DNA of 64,000 bases from Rhizomys pruinosus (Eukaryota > Chordata > Mammalia > Rodentia > Spalacidae). A model generated the notes under the pieces. The model saw only the letters and a list, made by a program, of their open reading frames with translations. It ran no database searches and was not told the DNA's origin. The stretch lies in assembly GCA_009823505.1 (NCBI GenBank), contig VZQC01013995.1, positions 1,098,378 to 1,162,377 on the forward strand, read 5' to 3'. A program made the position numbers and the translations under genes. Shown here one piece after another: positions 33,676-45,328 of the stretch. How positions within the stretch are numbered: the first letter of the stretch is position 1; each line of letters starts with the position of its first letter.

Positions 33676-33808
33676 AGCCAAAGACATGGCTCAGCAGGTA
33701 AAGTACCAAACCCAGGACCAGAATTAAATCTCTGAAACCCACATGGTGGAAGGAGAACTGATTCCTGCAACTTTTCCTCTAATTTCTACACACACATCTT
33801 GACATGGG
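33676..33808 (+). repeat. tRNA-derived B2-superfamily SINE with CA tail
   Basis: 'aaagacatggctcagcaggt', 'cccacatggtggaaggagaa', 'gattcctgcaacttttcctc', followed by a long CA repeat. The whole block to 34247 is flanked by 'ggactaatgt' at 33664-33673 and 34248-34257. Confidence 0.75.
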
Positions 33809-33992
33809 CACACACAGACACACCACACATACACACACATATCACATATACATACACCACACATACACACATATACATACACACATACACACACCACACA
33901 TCCACATCCACACACATCCACACATACACGCACATCCACACACCACACATCCACACACCACACACACACACCAAACACACTCACACACACAC
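33809..33992. repeat. (CA)n-rich complex microsatellite
   Basis: About 180 bases of CA repeat with recurrent 'cacaccacacat', 'acatacac' and 'acatccac' variants. It forms the tail of the preceding SINE. Open frames of Thr/His or Cys/Val on both strands are artefacts. Confidence 0.95.
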
Positions 33993-33997
33993 TAAAT

Positions 33998-34234
33998 AAA
34001 AATTTTATTTATTTTTGTATGTGTATGAATGAATTGTCTGCATGTAGATCTGTGCACCCGTGTCGTGCAATGCTGCGGACGTCAGAAGAGGGTGTCAGAT
34101 TCCCCTGGAACTGGAGTTCTCCTGGAATTGGAGTTACGGACGGTTCTTAGCTGCCATGTGGGTGCTGGGGATTGAACCCGGGTCCTCTGCAAGAGCAGTC
34201 AGTGCTCTTAACTGCTAGGCTATCTCTCCAGCCC
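33998..34234 (-). repeat. B3-type SINE, young duplicated subfamily (antisense)
   Basis: Complete antisense B3 with 'attttatttatttttgtatg', 'gtgcacccgtgtcgtgcaat', the 17-bp duplication, 'attgaacccgggtcctctgc' and 'ctatctctccagccc'. It sits in the CA-rich tail of the previous SINE. Confidence 0.93.
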
Positions 34235-34440
34235 ATGTTTTTAAAATGGACTAATGTTCTTAGTCTTAAGGGAAAGGCAGATTAAAACTACTTTGAAATT
34301 TTTATCTCATGCCAGTCAGAAAGACCTCTGTCATCATGGAGAAAACACACAACACATGGGGAAAAAGGGATACTTATGTGCTGTTAGTGGAAATATACAC
34401 TGGTGTAGGAATTATGAAAATCTCTGTGTAGGTTCTTTAT

Positions 34441-34586
34441 TTTGGTCTTTTTGAGACAGGATCTCCCTGTAGTCCCAGCTCTCTTGGAGCTCACTATGTA
34501 GACCAGGCTGGCCTTGAACTCAGAGATCCACCTGCCTCTGCCTCCCGAGTGCTGGGACTATAGGCATGTGCCACCATGCCTGTCTA
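34441..34586 (-). repeat. B1 SINE (antisense) inside the LINE-1
   Basis: 'ggtctttttgagacaggatc', 'ctatgtagaccaggctggcc', 'gatccacctgcctctgcctc', 'gactataggcatgtgccacc'. L1 ORF2 sequence lies on both sides. Confidence 0.95.
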
Positions 34587-34927
34587 TTCTTAAAAAAAAT
34601 TAGATAGTAGGAATTACCATATGACCCAACTATACCACTCCTAGTGTACACCTGAAGGACTCCAGTGCAACATACCAAAGAAACAATTGCACGTCCATGT
34701 TTATCATTGGCATATTTACAAGGGTTAAAAAATGGAACCAGCCTAGATATCCATCAACAGATTAATGGATGAAAAATACAGTTTTGTAGTCATAATGAAA
34801 AAAATAAATCACAACTTTGTACAAAAATGTATGGAACTAGAAATTATGGATTATATTAAATGGATTGTGTTAAGAAAAATAAGTCGGCTTCACAAAGACA
34901 AATGATAAGTATGAAATATAGATTTAA

Positions 34928-34938
34928 GTGTGTGTGTA

Positions 34939-35008
<70 letters not shown>
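34928..35008. repeat. (GT)n(GA)n compound microsatellite
   Basis: About 30 bases of GT (34928-34957) followed by about 50 bases of GA. It lies at the 3' end of the LINE-1 relic. Confidence 0.95.
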
Positions 35009-35011
<3 letters not shown>

Positions 35012-35240
35012 TAGAGTGGAGATCCTGCTAGGGGAGGAAGACATCTTAACGGGAGGGGGAGAAGAGAAAAAAAGAATAATAGAATATTGTAACATAAAGC
35101 AGAGGATTGTGGGGGGAGAGGAAAGAGGCCAGCAAGAGACACAGGAGATGGGAAAGGGAATAAGGAAGGGAGAACACGGGCAGACTACAGCGACACATGC
35201 AGAAGCGTTTCCGTATCTCCTAAGAGATACATATTGTAGT

Positions 35241-37044
35241 TAGCTTTAACTAACTTATTCCTTTCTGTCTTGAATCATGTCATTTCCATGATAAGCACTG
35301 TTGTAGAGTGCTATCCTCAGAGCACAGCAGCCATTATCCTCATCACGGAAGCTGGGACTACATGCAACAGACCCCCAAGGTTGGGCCCATTAACATTTCC
35401 TCGAAGAGGGGGTGGGAGGTCATTGGATTCTCACTGGAGATCTCAGCTGCCTCCTCCTGCCCTCCCAGCCTGCTGTGTGTAATTCTGCCCTATTTTCAGG
35501 GAATCTCTTGATTTCAGGAAGCAGAAGGGGAAATTCCATCCATTCAGCCATGTAGAAGTTATCATCCACGCTGGGTGCGACTTTCAAGTGACGCAGATGC
35601 TTTGGGGGCCACCCACATTCCTGACACTTAGTCCAAGTGCTCTAAGTAAGCCCAATAAACTCATCAGTTCTCCAAGTTGGACTTTGGCAGAACCGTGCTT
35701 TGGTTTGTCATTGGTGCCCCCCTCTGCAGCGAGCAGGCTTTTAGTTAATGTCTCTCTAGGGAAAGAGTTTATGCAATAAGTACTTTATAACTTTAATATA
35801 CTTCTATCTCTGTTTCTTAATTTATCGACTTTAGCCAATATGTCTTAACTAAGTAAGACATTGCTGGGGAAATCACATGTAAAAATAGTTATTCTATATA
35901 TTCTTTGGATCATAAAATGCCATATTTATGAATAACTGCTTCACTAGAAACAGGACATTTTAACGAAACCAGAGAGAGCTGTGAAGGTAGAATGATAGAT
36001 ACTGACAGAAACAATAATATATATTATAGAACATTTCTATAATATAGACTACATAGAGTTTACAGATAGTTTTTACAACTGCATTGCTTTGATGCTCAGA
36101 ATAACTTTGTAACATATATTAAACAACCACTCTTACAATTTATAGAGAAGATAAGAAGCATAGACAGTTTATGGCCAAACCAAAGCCTCTGTACGGTAAG
36201 CTAAGCTTCATTATGTTAGGTTTCCATCCAGTATTCACTTTTCCTTTGTCATGGCAATTTTACCTGAACGATAATCCTATCTTCCCCCATTTCAGCTGAT
36301 GTGATTCCTGGTGAGCCCACTCTCATGGCACGCAGCTTAGGTGGGTGCCAGTGATGCAGTGTGCTCCTTACTCCAGTGAGTCTTGGAGTGAGAACTGCAG
36401 AGTCTACAAGATGCAGTGAGATTTAGGCTGGGGTGGTGGGGCAGAGATCCTTGCTCTATCCTAAAGAAAGAGACTGTCCTGGAAGACACTGGCAGCCATC
36501 TCCTGACCGACGGAGAGAGATGAGGACATTGAGAGGAGGGAGGGCCATGTTCCTTTCGCGGGGTCCCTTCCTGAGCTTTCCACCATAGCTGGTCATTTAC
36601 GTCAGCTCACACTGTCTGCTCACTTCCCTCAGTTTGGGTCGGTTCCCTGGAAACTGTACTGATTGCACAGTTAATTAACGGGGACCCTGACACCAAATCT
36701 GACTTCTAATTGGGGTTTCTTTCTACTCTACCATGCTGCCTCTGAAATTAATGTCTTTGTTCAGGATTCAAACACACACCCCCTTCCAGTCTCTTCGATG
36801 TGCCTTTTGCCTCCACTCAGTCTATTAAACAACTTTTAGAAAGGCAAATCCATCATGTGGAATTCATTTATTTTGAGCCAGTATACACATGCTTGGAAAA
36901 GACATTCCTACCTACTGGAAATAACTTTATGGGTGAGGGATTAGCTGAACTTTCATGTTAAATGAAGTTACTTTTATTTTAGGACAAATAATCATGGGTC
37001 ATTTTAAGCCATTTGAAAGGACATCTACTGTATGATTAAGTACT
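35241..37044. other. unassigned sequence, no gene recognised
   Basis: No repeat or exon identified. 36.0-36.06 kb is AT-rich with local palindromes. Confidence 0.35.
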
Positions 37045-37185
37045 ATTCAGGAGCCGGGACCTGGTAGTGGTGGTGCATGCCTTCAGTCCCAGCACTCTCA
37101 AGGCAGGGACAGGTGGATGTATGAGTGGCCTACATAGTGAGATTCGGGGCAGCTGGGACTACAAAGTGGACCCCATCTCAACCCC
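37045..37185 (+). repeat. older B1 SINE
   Basis: Diverged sense B1: 'ctggtagtggtggtgcatgc', 'cttcagtcccagcactctca', 'ctacatagtgagattc', 'cagctgggactacaaagtgg', ending 'ccccatctcaa'. Confidence 0.85.
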
Positions 37186-37526
37186 TAACTTATCCAATCA
37201 AAAAGGCCTCATTTAGGCCTGGGGAGTGGGATGAGGGGAGCCTGAGTTGACTTGAGACAGGGACTGAAGTGTCCAGCACCCCAAGTTTGTTCCAGTACTG
37301 GTAACATTTGGTAGAAACTACTGCGATGGGGGCTGAACAGAGGCCGGCGCGCCTTGGTTGGAGCTGCAGAGTCTCTAGCTCTTCTGCTCTTTCATGGTTT
37401 TACAGTTTGGTAGTTTGGAAGTAAAAATGAGGGGCTCAGCAGATTTTTCAACTTTTTACTGCAAATGTTCAATGTTAGTATTTCTGGGATAGCGAGCCTG
37501 GTGCCGTAATTAATTGGTTTTGCTGA

Positions 37527-37761
37527 TTTATTTATTTATTTATTTATTTATTTAAATGTACTGTCTGCATGTAGGTCTGTGCACCTGTGTCGTGCAACGC
37601 CGCGGAGGTCAGAAGAGGGCGTCGGATTCCCCTGGAACTAGAGTTCTCCCAGAATTAGAGTTACAGATGGTTCTCAGCCACCCTGTGGGTGCTGGAGATT
37701 GAACCCGGGTCCTCTGCAAGAGCGTCGGTGCTCTTAACCGCTAGGCTATCTCTCCAGCCCC
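37527..37761 (-). repeat. B3-type SINE, young duplicated subfamily (antisense)
   Basis: A (TTTA)n tail (37527-37555) leads into an antisense B3 ending 'ctatctctccagcccc'. A near-perfect target-site duplication flanks it: 'ggttttgctg' (37516-37525) and 'ggttctgctg' (37762-37771). Confidence 0.93.
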
Positions 37762-37771
37762 GGTTCTGCTG

Positions 37772-39361
37772 TTTCTATAAAAGCACCCTTTCACATCTGT
37801 GAATCTGGATGGTGGACTTCATTTTCCTTCGTACTTGCTGGTCATTTCCTGCACTGCAGGACAGGTCCCTCTCTGTGGCCAGGTGAAATATATGTAGAGA
37901 TTCCCTTGAAAGTTGCTGAATTCTGGGGCAACTTTGGAGGGTGGCAGCCTTAAGAAATGTCAACCTGCAAACAGAACAGAACAAAACAAAACAAGAAAAC
38001 TGCAGCTGGCTGAGCTGCTTGCTCTGCCTGACTCTCACTCCCCTCCCTGAAGTCTGACTTTAAAATTCTTTGTTGCTTCACAATACATTTCCAACTGCAT
38101 TTGAAGTAATTAACACCAGGAATAGAATCCTGGTGTCACAATTTAATTCTCAGAGAGCAGCTGCCTTCCTTTGGGATGTCTGACAGTTGCCCAAAATACT
38201 GGTCTTAATCTAAAATCAGGGAGAGACCTATGACATGGTGAAAGCAGCCAGAGTGGCATTTATTAAATATAAATGGCTACATGTCTAAGGAGGAGGCGAA
38301 GAAAGAGCACTGGGTCTCATCTCAGAGCAAATTCCCCCAACACAAAGGGAAAGGCATCACGTCAGGGCTCAGCTGGAGTTGCTCCAGCCTCACTCGCCCA
38401 TGAGAGTGTGCGCGACAGCAGACACAGCATCCAGAAGGTGGTTTCTTGACCCTGAGTTCTAGTTCTGATCTGCCAAACACTATAAATTCCAGAGCTTCTG
38501 TTACTCTGTTATCTGGAAAGGATCTAGTAAAGGAAAAAAATTAAATGACATTGATTTGAAATGAAGAAAACCCAGTTTTGTGCATTTGAGGGACCTGAAG
38601 TGAATCAGCTAAATATATGCACTGAGAAAAATATCCTTCCCCTCTAGGTAGTATCTTGTAATAAGCTGGGAGTGTGAAAGCCATTAACAGTATTAGAAAT
38701 TAGGTGCCTAATGAATTGTGCCCATTATTGGAGATTTTCTGTGATAATTCCTTAAAAGCTACAAATTGCTTGTATCTCTGTGTCATAGAGAAAAGACATT
38801 GTTAAAGATATTAAGAATTATCTCCAAGTGGAATCATTTCACATGATTAAAGAAACACAGACCAATTCTGGTACTTACTATGTAAAGACTATGGCCACTG
38901 CATTGTTCAACACACTCTTCCCAAACAGAAATGTGTACAGGTCTGAGTCAACATATGATTTATGGAAAATTAGCCAGCATGGTCACTAGGAAGACATACA
39001 CAAAGATGACAAGTTAGCTCAGACACAGCCATGGAATTTGCCTTTGTTGTGGTGACCTCTAAAACACATTCATTAAAACCAATCTTTTCAGAGCCATCCT
39101 CTATACAAACCCAAGACCCTCATTCACAAACACCGGATTATTCCATTCCCCACTTCCCAGTGCTTACACAGAAGCTAGAGCTGCTTGTCCTGTAATCCCT
39201 CAGCCCCGTCGGCTTCCATCAACATCTCTCTGCACCCTTTGCTACTTCCATGAAGCCATACTGAACTTGCTGTAATTTTCCAAATACACCTCAGTTTCTT
39301 AACTATTTTTGCATTTTGGTACTAACAGGGCATAAATTTGTCATCTACCGATACTTTTCCT

Positions 39362-39363
<2 letters not shown>
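37772..39363. other. unassigned sequence, possible conserved non-coding segments
   Basis: No repeat is recognised in 1.6 kb, which is unusual for this window. The sequence at 38.09-38.17 and 38.66-38.77 kb has clustered homeodomain-type AT motifs. No exon evidence. Confidence 0.35.

Positions 39364-39364
<1 letters not shown>

Positions 39365-39399
<35 letters not shown>
39365..39399. repeat. (CA)n microsatellite
   Basis: About 17 uninterrupted CA units. Confidence 0.95.
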
Positions 39400-39401
<2 letters not shown>

Positions 39402-40906
39402 GTGCAGAGGTGGTAGGCATACACACATTTTCTTTATTTTTCTTGCTTTAAGAATTTCCCAGGGGACTCCTTCAGAATCCCAACTTTCTCAGCTTTGAGC
39501 TGGTTCATTCCTTTATGATCCTAGCATTTGAATCAAATCACAAACTTATAGAAGGGATTGAATTCCCTGGGGATAAGACCCATATTTGCAAACCATGGAC
39601 CATCATATAATAAATACTTGCTGTGTGCATGGATGCATAAATGAATGAATATTGTTGTAGTGGCTTACTGATATGGAGGGAGAGGTGGCCAGCTCTTACT
39701 TGCTCCTCAGATTGCATCCGGTCATACAAGCAGACCCAAGAGCAGGACTCATTCAGGTCACCTGCAGCAGTTACTATTTGCCACTGGGATCTTCTGGAAC
39801 AAAATGCAAGTTATTATTTAATGGAAAATTCTGTCACTACTATTGACATTTGTCTCTGGTTGTACTTTATTTCTGAGCTCTGATGAGGACTTGTGGCTAT
39901 CTCCACTTTGGAAAGGTTCCTAGGCTCATGTGGAGGGCTATCAGGCTTGGGTTCTTATGCCTATGTCCCTAGTGATTGGTGTCATCAACTCTCTTTGATG
40001 GGGTAGATTCTGCATCTTTCCAAAGAGACCTACAGGTTTTTTTGAGGAAAGCCTTTCAACTATATATGCAATTGTGTTCCAAACTGATCTGACATTCCCA
40101 CAATTCTTCTTGCACAAAGAACTGAGCTCTGCTTCATAGAAAATATCCCACACAAAAGAGAAAGCTATTACTTTGTGCATTCCTATCTACCCCATGAAGA
40201 AATGCAACAGTTTCAGAATAAAGCCAGCCAGTGTGTCCTACAAGAGGGGGTATTTTGTCAGGACCACAAATGAGTTGAATAGGTGATCCAGGAAACTAGC
40301 CACCCACTTTGCTACAAAGCCTGAAAAGAACTTTGAAAAAGAACTCATTTAGTTGGTTTGTGAACCAGGCTCAGTCTTAAACACAATGTCCTGGACTCTC
40401 AGCTGCACACCCAGGAGAGAATCTCTGCTAAGATCTTGCTGGGTTTGTAAGGAAAGCCCTAACTCAAGGTTGAGCTAAAAAGCAGCACCTATTTAAGATG
40501 AGTGATCCTGTGGCAGCAGGAGACAGACACATGTGCACATGTATGGGAAGAAGGGAGGACACAGCTGGATTTCTTGGACCTCTGCTTTTATGAAAGGATT
40601 TGGCCACTTTTGCCTACGCCATGCTGTCTTTCCTCAGCAGGTGGTGGGGTTTCACTCATGGCTCAGAATTTCCTCTCCTACACTCTCTAAGACTTGATTT
40701 TTCAGCTCCAGAAGAATCAGCTTTGTTTGTCATATTGGTAGTAAGGGCTGTAAGTATGTATGATCTTACACACAAATAGATGAGCACACACAAACATACA
40801 AGTGTCTTCATCTAGGGCAGTGGAGTGTAACATGTGAGTAGCACCCCTCCTGGCCCTTACAGCATCAAAACTAGTCTTATCTCAAAGATATAAAGCATTC
40901 CTAGAG

Positions 40907-40908
<2 letters not shown>
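39400..40908. other. unassigned sequence
   Basis: No gene or named repeat. Open frames up to about 80 codons are without features. Confidence 0.35.

Positions 40909-40950
<42 letters not shown>
40909..40950. repeat. (AT)21 microsatellite
   Basis: An uninterrupted AT run of 42 bases, capable of cruciform extrusion. It abuts the 5' side of the next interspersed repeat. Confidence 0.97.
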
Positions 40951-40952
<2 letters not shown>

Positions 40953-40953
40953 A

Positions 40954-41312
40954 TTGTGGTGGCTTTGAATGAGAATGTCTCCCAGAGGGTGTAAATATTT
41001 GGACATTTGTCCCCAGTTTGTGGTGTTGTTTGTGGAGGGTTATGGATCCTTTAGGAGATGTAGCCACCCCAGAGCAAGCACATCACTGGGGTGGACTTTT
41101 ACAGTTCTTAAGCCTTGCTGCATTTCCAGTCCAGCTCTGCTTTCTACATCTGCTTGAAGATGTGATTGTGTGGCTTTCTCCTCCAGCCACCCCGGACTGC
41201 CATTATGGACTCTAACCCTCCGAACCATAAGTTCAATAAACTCTTCCTTGTATAAGTTGCCTTGGTCACTGTGTCTTATCACAGCAACACAAAAACAATT
41301 AACACAATGATC
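40954..41312 (+). repeat. rodent interspersed repeat, copy 2
   Basis: Blocks in order: 'tggtggctttgaatgagaat', 'gtgtaaatatttggacattt', 'atggactctaaccctccgaa', 'caataaactcttccttgtat', 'ttatcacagcaacacaaa'. Same family as 47094 (plus) and 30285 (minus). Confidence 0.6.
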
Positions 41313-43107
41313 CACTTCACTCCATCAAATTATCAATATGCTAATTAATAAATGATGTTTCGTCTGTTTTTAACGGCCTGTATTCAAGCGACCACTTTCT
41401 GCCTCTGCCTCCAGTAAATCCTACTGGCATGCACCACCACAACTGGCAAGTGACCTCATTCTAGATGCTCTCAATAACTTTGAATTCTCTAAAGTGATTT
41501 AGTGACAATCCCTTCTCTAGAATCTCTCTTAGTAGCTCTCTGACCCATATTTACTTGATATTTTGCAAGGAAAATTTAAATTTCAAATGATATTTTAGCA
41601 TGTCAGCACTCAGTAACTTAGCACAGGATCTGTCTGGGTTGATGGACAATAAAACACTAAAGTTCCTACCCCTGTCGTTCCGAGTCGTCATTTGGCCTTG
41701 TCATAAAGCCAGCTCTCCCTGGAGTGTTCAGGGAGGTTTTCTGAGCAAATCAGCTGTATGACACTTGTCCATGACATGTGGAGAATCAGAACTATCTCAG
41801 GCTTCAGCAGCTGAATCCGTGTTAGCCCTGACAGGTGTTTTTCTCATAAATGAGGTGTTTTCATAAATGAAGTAGCATTCCTCTCTTCCTAATAGTGATT
41901 ATGTGAATTGTGTTTTCGTTTTCTCAGGGGAAGGATGGAAAAAGAAATTCTCCTCTATCTTTTCCCACTTTCCTGAAGTATCATATGTATAAGCGTTTAA
42001 AGAGAGGTTTCTAAAACAAATTGTGGCTATGTGGGAATGGTCTGGAATTATTTTGAGTTTAGACATTTTCCATGCAGACTTGACATCAGAATCAATGGAT
42101 TGCTTTGCTAGTGGAACCCTGACAATCTTGGTATTAAACATACAGCTAGAGATCTGCAGTTTTCTGTATTAGGTCAGAGAAATAATGTCAGGTCTGGAAA
42201 GCTGATCATTAGTGTTAGTTCGTAGAGATCATTCAAAAGCACAAATTTCACAAAGCATCACAAATGACTTAGCCCTAAAATATAGCCATTTGATTTCACC
42301 TTCGGTATGATGCACCACGTTGGTACTGAGTTAGTGGTGAAGACAATGCACTGTTGGAACCCTTTCAACCAGGTCCCTTTGGGAGAACCAAGCTCTAATG
42401 GCCAAGGCGGATAGCCCAGGCCACCTGAAATTTCCTGAGTCATTTCTAGGAAAGTCTTCAAGGCAAGAACTTCTTTTATAATACTACTAAAGTGTTGCTT
42501 GAATTTTTCATTCTTAGTCTTTTATTTACATACAGTAGAGTTTTCTTTGGACTACGTGATACATATTAGTGCAACATATTGATTCAGGAGTAGATGTAAG
42601 AATTCAGCTGTCTTCTACTGCATAAACACTTCACATTAAAGAGCTTTGCAAGAATGTGGCACAATGTTACTCTTTTCAACATTTTTTTGTTTCTCTTAGA
42701 AAATAAATGTATTTTTCACAAAATATGTCATCTATGTTGAAATGTAAATTATTTCCATTTAAAATTAATCAATACAATTAATATTTTTAAATTTAAATTA
42801 ATATTGAGATTAAATTTCAAATAGGATAAATATTAATAGATGCAGGGACAGAAACTTTTTAGGGTCTTTCCTAATTTTAATGCATTGTAACTGGCTGCTA
42901 AGAACTGTCTGGGAACTTCTATCCTAAGACTTTTGAGTACACAATGACTTCCTGTGCACTAAGAATGACACTAGCTGGGCTAGTGTCATTTGAGAGATGA
43001 GAGGAAACCATCCGTCCAGTTATTTTTCCATAGAGCTTAGTTTGTATGGTAGGTCCCTGCTGAGTAAGACTACCTGTGTCTTAAGATCTTTTTAAAGTTA
43101 CGTTATC
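41313..43107. other. unassigned sequence; AT-rich tract and a short hairpin
   Basis: No gene recognised. 42.74-42.84 kb is nearly pure A/T with palindromic 'attaatat' words. A perfect 12-bp stem with a 3-base loop lies at 42964-42990. Confidence 0.4.
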
Positions 43108-43321
43108 ATTTTTATTTTATGTGTATGAGTGTATTGTCTGTGTGTATAAGTGTACCTGTGTAGTGCATTGCCCAGGGAGGTCAGGTCAGAAAAGGACATT
43201 GGATCCCCTGAAACTGGAATTATGGGTCGTTGTCAGCTACCATGTGGGTGCTGGGGACTGAACCTGGATCCTCTGCAAGAGCAGCTAGTGCTTTTACCCA
43301 TGGAGACATCTCTCCAGTCCC
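43108..43321 (-). repeat. older B3-type SINE (antisense)
   Basis: 'tttttattttatgtgtatga', 'ggatcccctgaaactggaat', 'ccatgtgggtgctggggact', 'acatctctccagtccc'. No internal duplication, and several substitutions relative to the young copies. Confidence 0.85.
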
Positions 43322-43517
43322 ATCTTATTATCCTTTGCTGTTCAATGATCAACTGACTCTTTGGGCATACATGCAGAGCATATGCAATAATACTGTTCTT
43401 TTTACATCAATTCCAGGAGCCACTTTTAGAGTCACAATTCTGTCACTGGGATCTATATTTGTTCAAGCTCTTTTTTTGAAGGGTGGGTATTGGGAGGGAA
43501 AGAGGGATAGTTTCTTT
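43322..43517. other. short unassigned spacer between two B3 SINEs
   Basis: Nothing recognisable apart from the 9-bp target duplication of the next SINE at its end. Confidence 0.3.
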
Positions 43518-43713
43518 TTTCTTTTATTTTTTTCTGTGTTTGAGTGTATGCTTGCATGTAGGTAGGTACTCCTGTGTCATGCAATGCATGCAGATGTCAG
43601 AAGAGGGCATTGGATCCCCTAGAACTGGAGTTACAGATGGGTCCTGGGAATTTAACCCAGGTCCTCTGCAAGAGCAGTTAGTGCTCTTAAACACTGAGCC
43701 ATCTCTCCAGCCC
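43518..43713 (-). repeat. older B3-type SINE (antisense)
   Basis: 'cttttatttttttctgtgtt', 'gcattggatcccctagaact', 'aacccaggtcctctgcaaga', 'gagccatctctccagccc'. Short matching flanks 'agtttcttt' at 43509-43517 and 43720-43728 fit a target-site duplication. Confidence 0.88.
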
Positions 43714-43728
43714 TGAGAGAGTTTCTTT

Positions 43729-44612
43729 ATTGTATGGATATACAATAAGAACAGGGACAATTACAATCTTGTTCTTGAATACACCATGCTGCATAGTATT
43801 TGAGAATAATCTTCTTTTCTTTAATAACAAGAAGTGCAACCCCTAGTGGCCTCAGAGTAGAAAAGGGCAAGAAGAACATGATGACATTTGGCATAAGAAA
43901 AGAAAATTATGGCATATAAAGACCGAAAGGGAGAATCCTAATAAATTCAGACAGAGAATATTTCCTAGGTCTTGTTTCTGGGAACATATAGATAGAAATC
44001 TGCTTGGCCCGTTAGCTGTGCTTTGAAATTTTTCCCAAGGTACCTACAGCAAGAATATTCTAAATTTAACATTATCAAAGAACATAAACATTTAACAAAG
44101 ACCCAATTTTCTTACCAATGAGGTTTAATGAGCCATGGTGCCATTTAATGAGGAATCTATGTAGTCTACACAGTATCTGAATGAAGGTGATTCACCTTCT
44201 ACATGAGCACTCTCCAGTCAGGATTATCACTTAAGCACATTGCTATTTTAAAAATGAGAATGGCCAGCCAATGTTTACCTACAAGTCACGAAATGATGAA
44301 AGCCCAGTGGAGGCAAAGAGCAGCCACGCTTAGGATGGGTCACTAAGGAATCTTTACTTGGAGGTAAAAATAGCACTGTGGCTGATTACACATAATAAGT
44401 GTAAAAAAAGAGTCGAGTCAAAGACTGACATAATATAAGAGTGGTTCACAGAATTTTTATTAGCATAAAGGATATGAAAATGATATCTTATATCAGCATT
44501 TCCCAACATACGGAGAAAGATACCCAGGAACGTAAAACAATAGTCCCAACGGAGAAGCAAAATGGAGGAAGCTTCCAAAAGCAAATGAGAGGAAGGGAAA
44601 AAAGACTGGAAG
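43729..44612. other. unassigned sequence
   Basis: No gene or named repeat in this interval. Confidence 0.35.
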
Positions 44613-44796
44613 GGGTTGGAGAGACAGGGCTTAGGTGCTAAGAGGACTGACTGCTCTTGCAGAGGACCTGGGTTCAGTTCCCAGTGTCTACATGGTGGCT
44701 AACAAGCATCTGTAACTCCAGTCTCTGCAGGCATTGTACAATACAGGTGCATTTGTGTACATGCAAGCAATACACTCATACACATAAAATAAAAAT
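44613..44796 (+). repeat. older B3-type SINE, base of a three-SINE stack
   Basis: Sense B3: 'ggttggagagacagggctta', 'cttgcagaggacctgggttc', 'ctgtaactccagtctctgc', and tail 'acataaaataaaaataaca'. Outer flanks 'aaagactggaag' (44601-44612) and 'aaaggactggaag' (45346-45358) enclose this element together with two younger B3 copies inserted at its 3' end. Confidence 0.88.
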
Positions 44797-44814
44797 AACA
44801 AGTCAAATATTTTT

Positions 44815-45066
44815 ATTATTTATTTTTTTAAATTTTTATTTATTTCTGTATGTGTAGGAATGTACTGTCTGCATGCAGGTTTGTGCACCCGTGTCGTGCA
44901 ATGCTGCAGAGGTCAGAAGAGGGTGTTGGATTCCCCTGGAACTGGAGTTCTCCTGGAATTGGAGTTTCAGATGGTTCTCGGCCACCATGTGGGTGCTGGG
45001 GATCGAGCCCGGGTCCTCTGCAGGAGCAGTCGGTGCTCTTAACTGCTAGGCCATCTCTCCAGCCCC
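44815..45066 (-). repeat. B3-type SINE, young duplicated subfamily (antisense), stack copy A
   Basis: Complete antisense B3 ('aatttttatttatttctgta' to 'gccatctctccagcccc') between copies of 'aacaagtcaaatattttt' at 44797-44814 and 45067-45084. It carries the 17-bp duplication and the lineage block 'gtgcacccgtgtcgtgcaat'. Confidence 0.95.
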
Positions 45067-45084
45067 AACAAGTCAAATATTTTT

Positions 45085-45328
45085 TTTAATTTTTTTTATT
45101 ATTTATTTTTGTATGTGTATGAATGTATTGTTTGCATGCAGGTCTGTGCACCCGTGTCGTGCAATGCCGCGGAGGTCAGAAGAGGGTCTCAGATTCCCCT
45201 GGAACTGGAGTTCTCCTGGAATTGGAGTTACAGACGGTTCTTAGCCGCCATGTGGGTGCTGGGGATCGAACCCGGGTCCTCTGCAAGAGCGTCGGTGCTC
45301 TTAACCACTAGGCTATCTCTCCAGCCCC
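45085..45328 (-). repeat. B3-type SINE, young duplicated subfamily (antisense), stack copy B
   Basis: A second complete antisense B3 immediately after copy A. It is bounded by the same target word at 45067-45084 and, lacking only the first base, at 45329-45345. The two copies differ at several positions, so they are independent insertions or an old duplication, not a recent tandem copy. Confidence 0.95.

Larger units (their letters stand above)
32205..35240 (+). mobile_element. old LINE-1 relic (ORF2 C-terminal half, 3' end), broken by SINEs
   Basis: ORF2 sequence is recognisable in pieces: the segment giving 'KEVKDLYNENVQLL' (about 32400), the segment after the first SINE giving 'KTIYRFNTILIKIQ' (about 32775), 'CHKTGMQTSGMEESSWKYN' (about 32990), 'IRMRRQQTEWEK' (about 33355), 'ERQIKTTLKF' (about 34275), and the 'catatttacaagggttaaaa' to 'ggaaccagcctagatatcca' region (34710-34750). 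A GT/GA microsatellite and a purine-rich end (35.0-35.2 kb) suggest the 3' UTR. Many stops and frameshifts, a 57-bp tandem array and four later insertions show that it is long dead. Confidence 0.8.

Noticed and set aside
33724..33999. Overlapping His/Thr-rich and Cys/Val-rich frames on both strands
   Set aside because: They arise from the CA microsatellite tail of a SINE.
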